51,240 bases of DNA from Halanaerobacter jeridensis. Its GTDB lineage: Bacteria; Bacillota; Halanaerobiia; Halobacteroidales; Halobacteroidaceae. The stretch covers positions 1-51,240 of the forward strand of contig NZ_JAFBDQ010000017.1 of NCBI RefSeq assembly GCF_016908315.1, written 5' to 3'. Numbering within the stretch: position 1 is the stretch's first letter; each line of letters begins with the position of its first letter. Below the pieces are notes generated by a model. That model was given only the letters and a program-made list of their open reading frames with translations, was not told the origin of the DNA and searched no databases. The position numbers were made by a program, and so were the translations under genes. This document shows, piece by piece, positions 29,331 through 38,044 of the stretch.

Positions 29331-29783
29331 CTATAAAAAAATAAATAAGATTACTATTCCTATTATTATTAAAGATAACACTTTACCTGGATGTTCGATT
29401 ATCAGGCTGATTATTATAATAGCTGATATTACTAAAACAGCCCATTTTACAATTTTAAAAATAAATAATACTACCTGCCAAATCACATTCCAATATATTA
29501 CTGCAGAAAAAATCAAGCCACCTATCAAAAGTACTATAACTATACCTATTAGACTTAGAATAAAATTCCCACCTAAAATAGCCCAACTCAAGTGCTTTTT
29601 TCTTAAAATCAAGTTCAACTGCTTATGAAGTATAGTTAAATTATCATCTCCTAACCAAAAACCAATAAATAAAATTGGATAGAAGAAAATGTATAATACA
29701 AATAGTAAATTTCTCTTTAAAGAAAAGATATTATCCATAAAAACACAAAAGTAATAAATTAGATCTCTAAACATAGCTTTCAA
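29331..29783 (-). CDS. Multi-pass membrane protein of unknown function
   Basis: About 150 aa, with hydrophobic helices near 25-45, 70-100, 100-122 and 122-150 and no large soluble domain. GGGGAGGTGATTAAG precedes a TTG at 29783 that I take as the start; an ATG at 29774 is the alternative. It follows the second kinase gene and may be the membrane anchor of the second triad. No family is assigned. Confidence 0.6.
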   Translation of the reverse strand: MKAMFRDLIYYFCVFMDNIFSLKRNLLFVLYIFFYPILFIGFWLGDDNLTILHKQLNLILRKKHLSWAILGGNFILSLIGIVIVLLIGGLIFSAVIYWNVIWQVVLFIFKIVKWAVLVISAIIIISLIIEHPGKVLSLIIIGIVILFIFL

Positions 29784-29835
29784 CTTAATCACCTCCCCAT
29801 ATTTAAACTAAATAAGAGATTCCCAATAATAATCC

Positions 29836-30780
29836 TTAAAACCAACTTATTTTTTTAGCCGTCTTATTCTTTTTCATATCTAATAAACGATTATATACTT
29901 CTTTACTATTTGGCCTTTTACTAGGACTAAATTCCAGCATATCTCTAAGCAATATATAAATCCGATAACTTTTTGGAATTTTAAACCCTTTTGATATTGT
30001 AATCTTTAAAATGGAATCTTTTCCTAATGAAAATTCTTTTGTAGTAGGAATTTTACCAAATAATAATTCAGAAAAAATAAGTCCTAATGAAAACACATCT
30101 ATTTTTGGGGTGATATCTTTTATTTTGACCCCAAATTCCTCCTTTAAATTTGCACTGCTGATTATAATAACCTCAGGTGCTGAATAAGCTAAATCCGTTA
30201 CTATATTGCTCTTTTTTATATCCTTTTTAACAACACTATCATCAAAATCAATGATATTAAGAGCAATTCTTACTTTTTCAGATTTATTTATTTTGCTAAC
30301 AACGATATTATCTGGCTTTAAATCAGCATGAATAATGTTTTCTTCATGAATTTGCTTTATTAATTTAGCAGCTTCTACCATCAAATCTAACTTAAATTCA
30401 AAATTTAGATTATTCAAATTAGTCATTGGTTCTATATTTTCTAAAAAATTAGTTATTTTATAGATAAAATTATTAGCTTCAAAATACGTATCAGCATAAA
30501 TCAACTTTTGTTGTGAATTTTCTTCTTTGTTATTATTTTTTTCTACCTTCTTTAATCTATTATTGATTTTTATTAACTTGTTTTTATATAGGCTGAATTT
30601 TTCTAATTTAGCAGGCGATTTTTTGGGAGCTAATATTTTTTTAATAAACTTTTTATTCTTAGCAGAATCCATAGCAACAGCCCATTCACAATTTCCGCCA
30701 TTTTTTGCTGAAAAAGGCTCTAATAATGTATAATGCTTATCATTTACACTTATTTTCCCAAAACTTTTCTCCAGGTTCAT
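29836..30780 (-). CDS. Serine/threonine protein kinase, second triad
   Basis: A 314-aa eukaryotic-like kinase domain. The catalytic loop is HADLKPDN (151-158), the magnesium motif is DFD in place of DFG (178-180), and YSAPE marks the activation segment. A probable ATP-binding Lys lies in KFIKKI (about 47), and the glycine loop is weak (AKNGGNCEWAV). There is no membrane helix or extracellular sensor. The ATG at 30780 lies inside the end of the PP2C gene (41-base overlap), with GGGGGTGG as ribosome binding site. The kinase and phosphatase are thus translationally coupled. Confidence 0.88.
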   Translation of the reverse strand: MNLEKSFGKISVNDKHYTLLEPFSAKNGGNCEWAVAMDSAKNKKFIKKILAPKKSPAKLEKFSLYKNKLIKINNRLKKVEKNNNKEENSQQKLIYADTYFEANNFIYKITNFLENIEPMTNLNNLNFEFKLDLMVEAAKLIKQIHEENIIHADLKPDNIVVSKINKSEKVRIALNIIDFDDSVVKKDIKKSNIVTDLAYSAPEVIIISSANLKEEFGVKIKDITPKIDVFSLGLIFSELLFGKIPTTKEFSLGKDSILKITISKGFKIPKSYRIYILLRDMLEFSPSKRPNSKEVYNRLLDMKKNKTAKKISWF

Positions 30781-31750
30781 AATAGCCACCCCCTAATTGT
30801 TTAATAAGTCTTAATTTTTCCCACTCAATAAATTTTTTATAAATTTTATTGAGTTTATCATAATTCTGATTATTCTTAATTAATAAATTAGCATATCTTT
30901 TTAATTTTAAGAACCTAGATTTATAAATTGATCTTAAATTTTCATATTTCTTGAAACCAACTGAATATAGGATCAGTGAACAATCATCTTGAGCTTTAGC
31001 TCTAAATAATTTTTTTAGATTTCTTTTTAGGTTTACAAATGATTTTGACTTGTATATATTGTTCACTATTAAATATTCAAAAAATACAGGGTTACCAGTA
31101 AAATCAAAACAGCCATCGCTACAACTAATTATAATGAATGGTTTTGTGATTCTAACTTTAAATATATTCAATTCAAAATCGGTACTTAAATTAATAAAAT
31201 TGCTTATTCCAGCAGTAGTATTATATAATCGATTAACTGTTGTTGTTAATGGAACTAAAGCACGAGGAGATAGCAAATAAGTCATTGAATCACCGGCATT
31301 AAAAGATATAATCTTAGAACTTTCATTAGTCAAATTTTGTAAAAAACAACCAGAAACAGTAGTCGGTAACTTATAAGAATAACTAGCAACAAATTCTTTT
31401 CTATTTTTGGTTAATTTTTCATTATAATAAGTGGTCAATGATTTTTTTATTTGAAAATTCAAACTATTTATAAAATCAATTATATTATTGTAATTAGTAT
31501 CTAAAGAATGCAAAGTTTCTTTATTTCTATCAAAATAGCTAGATATTATTTGCTTCGTATACCGCGAACTTAAATATGCCCCTGTATAACAATCCCCATT
31601 TGAGAGTTTATAAGATTGCTTACCCGACCCTCCCATACCATCAAAAGTAGCAATAAGTGCTAAATCTTTATAAGTAGCATAAAGGGGCGGAGCATCTTCA
31701 CAATGCTCCTTCCCTCCCCCTTTTAAATGGATTTTTAAAATTTCATTCAT
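30740..31750 (-). CDS. PP2C-type protein phosphatase, second triad
   Basis: A 336-aa PP2C phosphatase. It has FDGMGGSG (Asp37, the first metal ligand), FNAGDSMTYLL, SCSDGCFDF and QDDCSLIL, so all classic metal-binding acids are visible. A basic helical tail of about 70 residues follows the catalytic domain. The gene starts 2 bases after the second vWA gene and overlaps the second kinase gene, forming a vWA-PP2C-kinase unit of TerY-P type. Confidence 0.88.
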   Translation of the reverse strand: MNEILKIHLKGGGKEHCEDAPPLYATYKDLALIATFDGMGGSGKQSYKLSNGDCYTGAYLSSRYTKQIISSYFDRNKETLHSLDTNYNNIIDFINSLNFQIKKSLTTYYNEKLTKNRKEFVASYSYKLPTTVSGCFLQNLTNESSKIISFNAGDSMTYLLSPRALVPLTTTVNRLYNTTAGISNFINLSTDFELNIFKVRITKPFIIISCSDGCFDFTGNPVFFEYLIVNNIYKSKSFVNLKRNLKKLFRAKAQDDCSLILYSVGFKKYENLRSIYKSRFLKLKRYANLLIKNNQNYDKLNKIYKKFIEWEKLRLIKQLGGGYYEPGEKFWENKCK

Positions 31751-31751
31751 C

Positions 31752-32543
31752 TTAATTCACCTCTTCAAAAGCTGTATCAACATCATTTTGATTATAATTA
31801 TTATCACTATTAACAGCTTTTCCAATACTTTGACATACAGTTGCTACAATGCGATTTAAATCAGTTTCTGTTAATCCTTTAGCAGCTTTTGTCCTCTCCC
31901 AAGTTGTATTTTCGAAATTAGCAATCTTCTTCCAATTCTTTTGAGCTGGAGCAAATAAAACAAGTCGTTTGGCATTCTGGTCAATTATTGAATCATCATT
32001 CCATTTTTCTTCTAATTCTTCTTTAGAAGCAGAAATATTTGCTGGATAATTAGAAATATCTTTTTCCGCCATAGTCTCTAAACTGCGATGGGGAGCGTCA
32101 GTTAATAATACCACCACATGGCGAGCATTAGCTTTATTAGTTGCCCACTCAGTAGTAGTTAGTGCTTGATCAAAAGCTTCTAAAGAACTTTCGGGTGCTT
32201 TGCCTCCGCCTTTAGCTTCTAATCCCTCAATGTATGCTTCTAAGTCACTCTCTTCTTCTGGTAAATCGAAAAACTGGGAAGACTGCAAAGGCTCAGCGTC
32301 ATGCGTATAATCTCTGAAACTTAGAATTTTAACTCGTAAATCATTAATCGGTTTCTTCATTTCCTCCATCTTTTCTAATAAAGCTGGACCAAAAGTGAAA
32401 GCAACTTTTTTTGCATCGGCTATTAAACCTCTCATGCTGCCAGTGACATCTAAACAAATGGTCAAATCAACATTATACTTTGATTCTTCATCAACCTTCT
32501 GTAATACGTCTTCAGTAAGCTGTTCGGGTTCTAATTCCATCAT
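31752..32543 (-). CDS. von Willebrand A domain protein, second triad
   Basis: A 263-aa protein that is almost wholly a vWA domain. The MIDAS starts DVTGSM (32-37), with Thr in place of the first Ser. It continues with GGGKAPESSLEAF and LLTDAPH, so metal binding looks intact. It resembles TerY-type and fungal alpha-kinase-associated vWA proteins in the DVTGSM form. There is no signal peptide. AAGGGGTGG precedes the ATG at 32543. It probably works as a metal-dependent scaffold for the adjacent PP2C and kinase. Confidence 0.87.
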   Translation of the reverse strand: MMELEPEQLTEDVLQKVDEESKYNVDLTICLDVTGSMRGLIADAKKVAFTFGPALLEKMEEMKKPINDLRVKILSFRDYTHDAEPLQSSQFFDLPEEESDLEAYIEGLEAKGGGKAPESSLEAFDQALTTTEWATNKANARHVVVLLTDAPHRSLETMAEKDISNYPANISASKEELEEKWNDDSIIDQNAKRLVLFAPAQKNWKKIANFENTTWERTKAAKGLTETDLNRIVATVCQSIGKAVNSDNNYNQNDVDTAFEEVN

Positions 32544-32606
32544 CAAAACCACCCCTTTTGAAAATTTATTTTTTCTACTTATTTGAATAATAGACTAATA
32601 AGATAA

Positions 32607-33347
32607 TCAATTCCTAAAAAATTTGTAGTTAAACTGGTAATCAGCAAAATTATTTTCTTTAAGCCCAATCCCAAAGCTTTCTAAGCGACTATTTATAATC
32701 ATCTTATAAAATAATAAAAATAAGTTTTTCTTATTAAACTCCAGATTTGTCCCTAAAGAATTATTTCTTTTTTTTCTTAATAGACTATAATAGTATTGGC
32801 AATTATGATTAGTAAGATTTACTTCATCATAGCTTAAAAAGTAACTTAAAACCTGTTGAACACTAATCTCCTCCGCTGGATAAATATAACCCTGTAAATC
32901 ATAAATTCTTCGACCGACATGATCTGTTTTTTGAGTTTTTCTAACATTACTAAAAACCCAATATTTATGATAATTATAAAGATAAAATCCATTATCATCT
33001 ATTAAGTGGTAGTAACTCATCTGTTTTAATTTCAACAAGTTATCTTCTAATTTGGCTGAGAAAAAATTAGGTTTTTTGGCAAAATAATAGTCATCCTGCT
33101 TATTTCTAGTATGATAAACTTTATAATTTGAATTGTAATCTTCTTGTTTCTCTTTCAAATTCAAAGCCAGTATTTTTTTAACAATCTCTTTATCTTTAGT
33201 TGTTAATTTCGCCTGCTGATCAGATTCTTTTTGAGTGAATCTTTCCTCTGATGTTTCTGGTTTTATAATTGCTTGGTCTTGATTATCATTAATAAATTCC
33301 CGTTCAACTACCGTTTTGGTTGGTAAAATAAAATTATCTCCCCCCAT
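32607..33347 (-). CDS. Protein of unknown function next to the GTPase
   Basis: A 246-aa soluble protein. The first 60 residues are polar and probably disordered. The rest is rich in Tyr, Phe and Asn (FYLYNYHKYWVFSNVRKTQ, YPAEEISVQQVLSYFLSYDE). No motif is recognised. AGGAGGGATATTG precedes the ATG at 33347, and the gene lies 11 bases after the GTPase gene, so it is a likely partner. A role as GTPase-associated factor is inference from position. Confidence 0.6.
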   Translation of the reverse strand: MGGDNFILPTKTVVEREFINDNQDQAIIKPETSEERFTQKESDQQAKLTTKDKEIVKKILALNLKEKQEDYNSNYKVYHTRNKQDDYYFAKKPNFFSAKLEDNLLKLKQMSYYHLIDDNGFYLYNYHKYWVFSNVRKTQKTDHVGRRIYDLQGYIYPAEEISVQQVLSYFLSYDEVNLTNHNCQYYYSLLRKKRNNSLGTNLEFNKKNLFLLFYKMIINSRLESFGIGLKENNFADYQFNYKFFRN

Positions 33348-33358
33348 CAATATCCCTC

Positions 33359-34573
33359 CTATAGTTTATAAGAAATAAGTTTCTTTTTCTCTTGCTTTTC
33401 AAAGTTGTCAATAAAATTTTCTATAGCAGTTTGTTTAGCTTCAATCCGCTTTTTTAACTTTTTGCTATGCTTCAGAACCTCTTTTAATTCTCGATGATCT
33501 TGACTAAAATTAGTAATTCTTTTTCTACCATGATGCGTCAACCAGTTAACTGGATTCGCTTTGGTAGTTACTTTTCTAATTAAACTTGTCTTACTTTTCT
33601 GATGTATTACCTCCTTTTGCTTTTCTAATTTTTCCAAGTTAATTGGTAACTCATTTTCTTTATACTGATGAAGTACTAACTTGAAAAATTTCTTAATAGG
33701 TGCTAAAATCTGAAAACTTTTCAATTCCTCTACATCTTCAATCATCATATTTCCAGCTCGATCTTCAACTGCAGAACGACCATAGACACTAACAGGATAA
33801 GCTGTACCTGCTATTACAATATCTGAATATTTATTTAACTTAGGATACGCAATTCCTCCTATTATTTTGGAATTATTCTTCAAGTTCTTAACCATATTTC
33901 TAATTGGGTCAACAACCTGTCTCAACTGTGTTCTTAACTTTTTAGTATTCCAGCGGCGCAGTCCAAACCAATTTGTGTTTAACGCAAAAGAATCGACTTT
34001 AGTAAGAATTGGGAAAATAGTGATTGGACGAGGGTTAGTAGTTAAAGTGATCCGGATCAAATCGCTAAAAGCTTGAATTTGCTGTTTTATTTTAGCTAGG
34101 TTTTGAGTAGTATCTATGATCCAGAAAATGCTATATGATGATTGTAATTGAGTAATAACCTTTTTTACTTCTCTAGAAAAACTAGACTTTTGATTTTGAA
34201 TAGCTTTAGCAATTTTATTAGCATTATTTAGCAATCCTCCTCTGTAGTCTTGCCAAGTCCAATTTAGAATATATTCGTTGTTGGAGGATTTAATCTTAAA
34301 CTGCCAATCTTCATCTACTCTGCTAGTGCCAGGCAAATTACCATCTTCACATAGTTCGTTATACATATTGTTTAATCTATTTTTAAAGTTACTATCATCA
34401 TTTTGATGCTCAATTTTCAAATATTTATTATCCCTTAAGGCTTGAATTGCAGTTGTCATATACGATGTTTTTCCCACTCCTGAAGGCCCCAGAAAGAATA
34501 CTTTGTAATCTCTTTTTTGTGTTGTGGTTGTTTGCTTTAATTTGTTTTTTAATCTTTTCACATCAATTTTCAT
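33359..34573 (-). CDS. TRAFAC-type P-loop GTPase (DO-GTPase-like)
   Basis: A 404-aa protein. Walker A is GPSGVGKT (29-36), a switch-II-like WQDYRGG contains Asp109, and LTKVD (190-194) fits an NKxD-type guanine-specificity motif. Long insertions and a basic helical tail (after 310) follow. The pattern resembles the DO-GTPases found in predicted conflict systems. There is no membrane helix. An earlier in-frame ATG at 34594 covers the ribosome binding site AGGAGGAGG, so I prefer the ATG at 34573, which overlaps the PP2C stop by 11 bases. Confidence 0.8.
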   Translation of the reverse strand: MKIDVKRLKNKLKQTTTTQKRDYKVFFLGPSGVGKTSYMTTAIQALRDNKYLKIEHQNDDSNFKNRLNNMYNELCEDGNLPGTSRVDEDWQFKIKSSNNEYILNWTWQDYRGGLLNNANKIAKAIQNQKSSFSREVKKVITQLQSSYSIFWIIDTTQNLAKIKQQIQAFSDLIRITLTTNPRPITIFPILTKVDSFALNTNWFGLRRWNTKKLRTQLRQVVDPIRNMVKNLKNNSKIIGGIAYPKLNKYSDIVIAGTAYPVSVYGRSAVEDRAGNMMIEDVEELKSFQILAPIKKFFKLVLHQYKENELPINLEKLEKQKEVIHQKSKTSLIRKVTTKANPVNWLTHHGRKRITNFSQDHRELKEVLKHSKKLKKRIEAKQTAIENFIDNFEKQEKKKLISYKL

Positions 34574-35384
34574 TATTATCCTCCTCCTCTTCACTATTAG
34601 TAAAATTTCTAATAATAAATACAGCTCCTACATCATCTCCATAATGACCCTGAGATCTTTCATGTCGAATGAATATTTTTAGCTTGGGAATCAACTTTTG
34701 CAAATCATTATTCAGAAACTGATTCATTAAATAAACCAAGTTATTTTGGTCTACTTTATTTTGATTCATTAATAGCCCATCTAAACCATCTGATCCAATT
34801 ATAAATCCTAAGTTTTCTTCTAAGGAAAAAGTTCTTTTCTGCACCTCTGCTAACCTCTTTCTTAAATTTAAAAATAAAGTAGTATTGGCAAACTCACCGT
34901 TATGCCCAGGCAGCAGTTTAGTTATCCCCCCCGTTTGTTTATCTGCCGCAGAATTTATCTTAGAGGCTGAGTTTAATCTAATTTGATAACCATCTCCGAG
35001 TTGAAAGGAAAAACCCAGGTTAGTATCTAAATTCAAAACAAGCAAATTAAAAGTAGTAGCAAACACACCTTCCTTGTCTTCTAAATTATCAATGGCAAAG
35101 GCAATTTTTCTACACCATGTTTTATGGATGTTTGATATCAGAGGGTCTATATCATCTTTTTCATCTTTAGCTTGATTAACTAATTCGGGCTGAGCAAAAA
35201 TAACTTTTTTAGCTGCTTTAGCTAAATATTCAGCTCCTAGATAGGAATGCTGTCTGCTGCCTGCTCCGTCGTTAACTACAGCTATTATCAGGTTCTCTTT
35301 TTTTGCTACTAGAGTATAATCATCACATTGCTTATAATCTACACCTTTCATCAATAGATCAGCATAATCGTAATCCAGATTCAT
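34563..35384 (-). CDS. PP2C-type protein phosphatase, first triad
   Basis: A 273-aa TerY-P-type PP2C. It has VNDGAGS (Asp39), FQLGDGYQ (about 127-134), IGSDGLDGL and YGDDVGAVFI, giving the full set of metal ligands. The tail is acidic (SEEEEDNNEN). It follows the first vWA gene, with a palindrome between them, and overlaps the GTPase gene. With the vWA (36161-35442) and the zinc-ribbon kinase (37537-36365) it forms the first triad. AGGGGAGG precedes the ATG. Confidence 0.88.
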   Translation of the reverse strand: MNLDYDYADLLMKGVDYKQCDDYTLVAKKENLIIAVVNDGAGSRQHSYLGAEYLAKAAKKVIFAQPELVNQAKDEKDDIDPLISNIHKTWCRKIAFAIDNLEDKEGVFATTFNLLVLNLDTNLGFSFQLGDGYQIRLNSASKINSAADKQTGGITKLLPGHNGEFANTTLFLNLRKRLAEVQKRTFSLEENLGFIIGSDGLDGLLMNQNKVDQNNLVYLMNQFLNNDLQKLIPKLKIFIRHERSQGHYGDDVGAVFIIRNFTNSEEEEDNNEN

Positions 35385-35415
35385 AAATATAACCTCCCCT
35401 TACTAATTTGTAGTT

Positions 35416-35443
35416 AAAAAGGAGGGGATATCCCCTCCTTTTT
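35416..35443. terminator. Perfect 28-bp palindrome at the end of the first vWA gene
   Basis: A's, then GGAGGGGATATCCCCTCC, then T's. It overlaps the vWA stop codon and precedes the PP2C start by about 30 bases. It has terminator form in both directions. On the transcript it also pairs a GGAGG with a CCTCC, so it could tune expression between vWA and PP2C. Confidence 0.7.
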
Positions 35444-36161
35444 AAGCAGGTTCAAAGAATGGCTCTGTTCCCTCAGTAACATCATGCTGCTCTTCAGTAT
35501 CATTTGATTGTGATTTGCTGCTCATCGAATTTGAAAGCAATTTGAATACCCCTTCAAACTGCTTATTCTTAACCTTGGCAATTCTAACATTCTTTTTATG
35601 ATCCTCCTTAACTCCTTCTCTATATTTCTTGAGTTTTTCCATATCAGCAGAATCAACTCCTAAACCAAAGAAGACTACCTTATCTTGATTAGCTGCTGCA
35701 ACAACATTATTAACCGACTTTTGGAAATCTTCACCATTCGGTTTTCCATCTGTTAAAACTACAACAAAAGGTCGGTGATATCCAATGCCTTTGGTGCGAT
35801 ATTTTTCTTTATCCTCTTCAATCATCTCCAGGGCTAAATTAACTGCTTGGCCCTGTGGAGTACCGCCCCCAGCAGATAACTTATCACCAGGACTCTGATA
35901 ATTAGCCATATCGGTGAAGGGATGTAACACATTAACTTTCCCTCCGAATTCAACTACAGCGAACCTCACTTTATTCTGAATTTTAGGATCATTTTTTGCC
36001 TCTTTCTCCAATGTTTGTAATCCCTGTTTTAATTCCTCAATATCACCGGTCATACTCCCAGAGGTATCAACCACAAATACCAAATTGAAGCGGTCATTAG
36101 TATTAGTTGTTAACTCATCTCCAAAGCCTTCTCCTTCAATAACTTCTTCATTAGTAGTCAT
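35442..36161 (-). CDS. TerY-like von Willebrand A domain protein, first triad
   Basis: A 239-aa vWA protein. The MIDAS is DTSGS (32-36), then GGGTPQGQAV and VLTDGKPNG, all metal ligands present; this is the TerY form. The Ser/acid-rich tail after about 215 is probably disordered. AAAGGAGTGATAAAG precedes the ATG at 36161. TerY-type vWA proteins with adjacent PP2C and kinase genes are known from tellurite-resistance-type (Ter) loci, but no TerD/TerC gene lies in this window. Confidence 0.9.
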   Translation of the reverse strand: MTTNEEVIEGEGFGDELTTNTNDRFNLVFVVDTSGSMTGDIEELKQGLQTLEKEAKNDPKIQNKVRFAVVEFGGKVNVLHPFTDMANYQSPGDKLSAGGGTPQGQAVNLALEMIEEDKEKYRTKGIGYHRPFVVVLTDGKPNGEDFQKSVNNVVAAANQDKVVFFGLGVDSADMEKLKKYREGVKEDHKKNVRIAKVKNKQFEGVFKLLSNSMSSKSQSNDTEEQHDVTEGTEPFFEPA

Positions 36162-36175
36162 CTTTATCACTCCTT

Positions 36176-36280
36176 TTAAAGTTTTGGTTCAACTTTCATT
36201 AATTTAATAGACAATTCTACTGCTGAGATATTAAATTTTCTATTGGTAATTTTTTCATAATTAGAGAGCAGTCTTTTCAT
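36176..36280 (-). CDS. Possible 34-aa peptide before the first vWA gene
   Basis: An ATG at 36280 directly follows a run of eight G's and opens 34 codons (starting MKRLLSNYEKI). It stops 14 bases before the vWA start. The G-tract has no spacer to the ATG, so it is a poor ribosome binding site. This could be a leader peptide or chance. The gap 36281-36364 is AT-rich with no further gene. Confidence 0.25.
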   Translation of the reverse strand: MKRLLSNYEKITNRKFNISAVELSIKLMKVEPKL

Positions 36281-36364
36281 CCCCCCCCTTTACTATTTAT
36301 AATTGACACTTAAGTTATTTGATTCTCAAATTTTTGGTTACTTTTTTTGAAAAATTTATTTTAG

Positions 36365-37537
36365 TTATAATTCTCCATTTGCTAAAGAATTCACAGCTTT
36401 TCTCCAATTATCTTTTTCAGGTTGATATAAATCATATTTCACTTTCGCCTCAGCAATTCTTTGCTTTCTTAATTTTTCTACCTCTTTCAAAAATGTAGTA
36501 GATTTGTTTTTTTTGCGGTTTTTATTTGTGGAACTTGAAGTTTTAGGTTCGGGAAAGACTTCTTCCCCCATCTTTACCTTGTATTCACACCAAGGGCATT
36601 TATTTTTTTTATAATGATAGTAATGATTGGAATTAATTGGACATTCTTTTAATTCGTTTAAATATTGTTTTAGAACCTTAGACAATTCAGTTAGTGAGGG
36701 TCTACTTCTTTGATTTCTTTGAAAAGTTTGCTTAAATAATTCCCATAATTCCTTATTAACAAGCTGCTTTGATAATATCTTGAATTTTGCTAAAGGGTTT
36801 ATATTTCTAGATGTATGAGGATATAATCCTTTATTAATTTTTTGCTGCACTTTCAAATTTCTACCTTTTTTGTCCTTACCATGAAAAGGGTGGAGATTAT
36901 CATAAAACAATTTAAATATTATAATACCTAGAGCAAAAATATCATCTTTATCATTTAATTTTTCTCCTGGCGAAAAATTAGGTGAACAGAACCCTGGCAT
37001 CGCTACATTACATTTGTAGAGTTTATTACTTTCCTTAAATTGGTAAGAATCACTATCAATGAAATAAACGTTTTTATCTTCAGTTATTAAGATGTTATTA
37101 TCATTGAGATCTCCAGCAAAAATATGATTTTGATGAAGCTTTTTAATTCCCTTTATAATTTTTAAACTTATCTTGACCCTATCTTGAAACGAAAAAAAGC
37201 TTTTTTTATATTTACCTATGTTTATATTCTCTATTAGATTCGATAGTGGAAGTGGATTTTTGACTTGTTTCATAGCATAGCCGATCACTTTACCTTTGTC
37301 TACTACTAATTTAGTGGGCCAAATGATTTGGGGTTGCTTATTTAGAAATAACTCTTTTAGATACTTATTATTTTGATATTTATCAACCATTATTTTAATT
37401 TTGTTTATTTTGTCTTTGTTTAGCTTATTTTTATGGTAAATTTTAGCTATTAAATTGGAGTTTTTTACTTGATATACGATTGCTTCCCCCCCAGCATCAA
37501 ATTCTTTACCTAAACAGCTGCTATCAAGCTTATTCAT
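36365..37537 (-). CDS. TerY-P-type protein kinase with C-terminal zinc ribbon, first triad
   Basis: A 390-aa kinase. The glycine loop is GGEAIVY (16-22), the ATP Lys is Lys32 (IAKIY), the catalytic loop is GDLNDNN (142-148), and the magnesium motif is DSD in place of DFG (161-163). The GDLN...DSDSYQ pattern is typical of TerY-P kinases. Near residue 300 a zinc ribbon (ECP ... CPWC) follows the kinase fold, then a Lys-rich coiled-coil tail. AAAGGAGTGGTAGTA precedes the ATG at 37537; three earlier in-frame codons are part of that site. Confidence 0.88.
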   Translation of the reverse strand: MNKLDSSCLGKEFDAGGEAIVYQVKNSNLIAKIYHKNKLNKDKINKIKIMVDKYQNNKYLKELFLNKQPQIIWPTKLVVDKGKVIGYAMKQVKNPLPLSNLIENINIGKYKKSFFSFQDRVKISLKIIKGIKKLHQNHIFAGDLNDNNILITEDKNVYFIDSDSYQFKESNKLYKCNVAMPGFCSPNFSPGEKLNDKDDIFALGIIIFKLFYDNLHPFHGKDKKGRNLKVQQKINKGLYPHTSRNINPLAKFKILSKQLVNKELWELFKQTFQRNQRSRPSLTELSKVLKQYLNELKECPINSNHYYHYKKNKCPWCEYKVKMGEEVFPEPKTSSSTNKNRKKNKSTTFLKEVEKLRKQRIAEAKVKYDLYQPEKDNWRKAVNSLANGEL

Positions 37538-37552
37538 TACTACCACTCCTTT

Positions 37553-37777
37553 CTAAGTTTGCTTTAATTTCAGCAATATTTTCAGCCGATTTTCTTTATT
37601 TCTCTTTAATTCAGATTCAAGTTTCAATCCTTCATATAATAGTTTCCAATATTTAGTCAGTTTTAAGCTAGAAACTAAAAGGATAACATTGAATAAAAAT
37701 AAACCATTATAAATAATATTGCCCCCAATAAAATCAAATAATTGATTAAACCCAAGCAGACCAAATAGGTATTTTAT
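37553..37777 (-). CDS. Small membrane protein frame without a standard start
   Basis: An open frame of about 74 codons ends 15 bases before the kinase ATG. It encodes LFGLLGFNQLFDFIGG, then a hydrophobic segment (LFLFNVILLVSSLK) and a Lys/Leu-rich helix. GAGGTGG sits at its head, but the in-frame codon at the proper distance is ATA (37775-37777), and TGA closes the frame at 37787. Either ATA is used or the true start was lost. It could be a pseudogene. Confidence 0.35.
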   Translation of the reverse strand: MKYLFGLLGFNQLFDFIGGNIIYNGLFLFNVILLVSSLKLTKYWKLLYEGLKLESELKRNKENRLKILLKLKQT

Positions 37778-37805
37778 TTTACCACCTCATTTTTTATTTG
37801 TTATA

Positions 37806-37834
37806 GTAATAGTTAACCTAGCTTTTGTATTCAA
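37806..37834 (-). promoter_or_regulatory. Candidate promoter of the kinase-triad operon
   Basis: Minus-strand TTGAAT (37829-37834) and TATTAC (37806-37811) are 17 bases apart. It lies just after a terminator (37957-37987) and before the first triad. The rest of 37787-38044 is AT-rich and shows no gene. Confidence 0.4.
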
Positions 37835-37956
37835 GAAATTTTCAATAAAAAATTGTGTTTTTTTATTAAACCTTTTAAATAATTTAGTAATAAAATTAGA
37901 TATATTGTAATTAATTTATTGGAAGCATTAACTTTATAATTTGGAATATTTTATTC

Positions 37957-37987
37957 AAAAAATAAAAAACCGACCTGACTAAGGTCG
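37957..37987 (-). terminator. Rho-independent terminator inside the island
   Basis: On the minus strand CGACCT and AGGTCG form a stem around TAGTC, followed by a U-rich tract (complement of 37957-37969). It separates the NACHT section from the triad section of the island. Confidence 0.8.
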
Positions 37988-38044
37988 ATTTCTAATTAAG
38001 ATGAAATTTTATTTTTCTTTGAAATAGCATTATCTAGACAAAGA

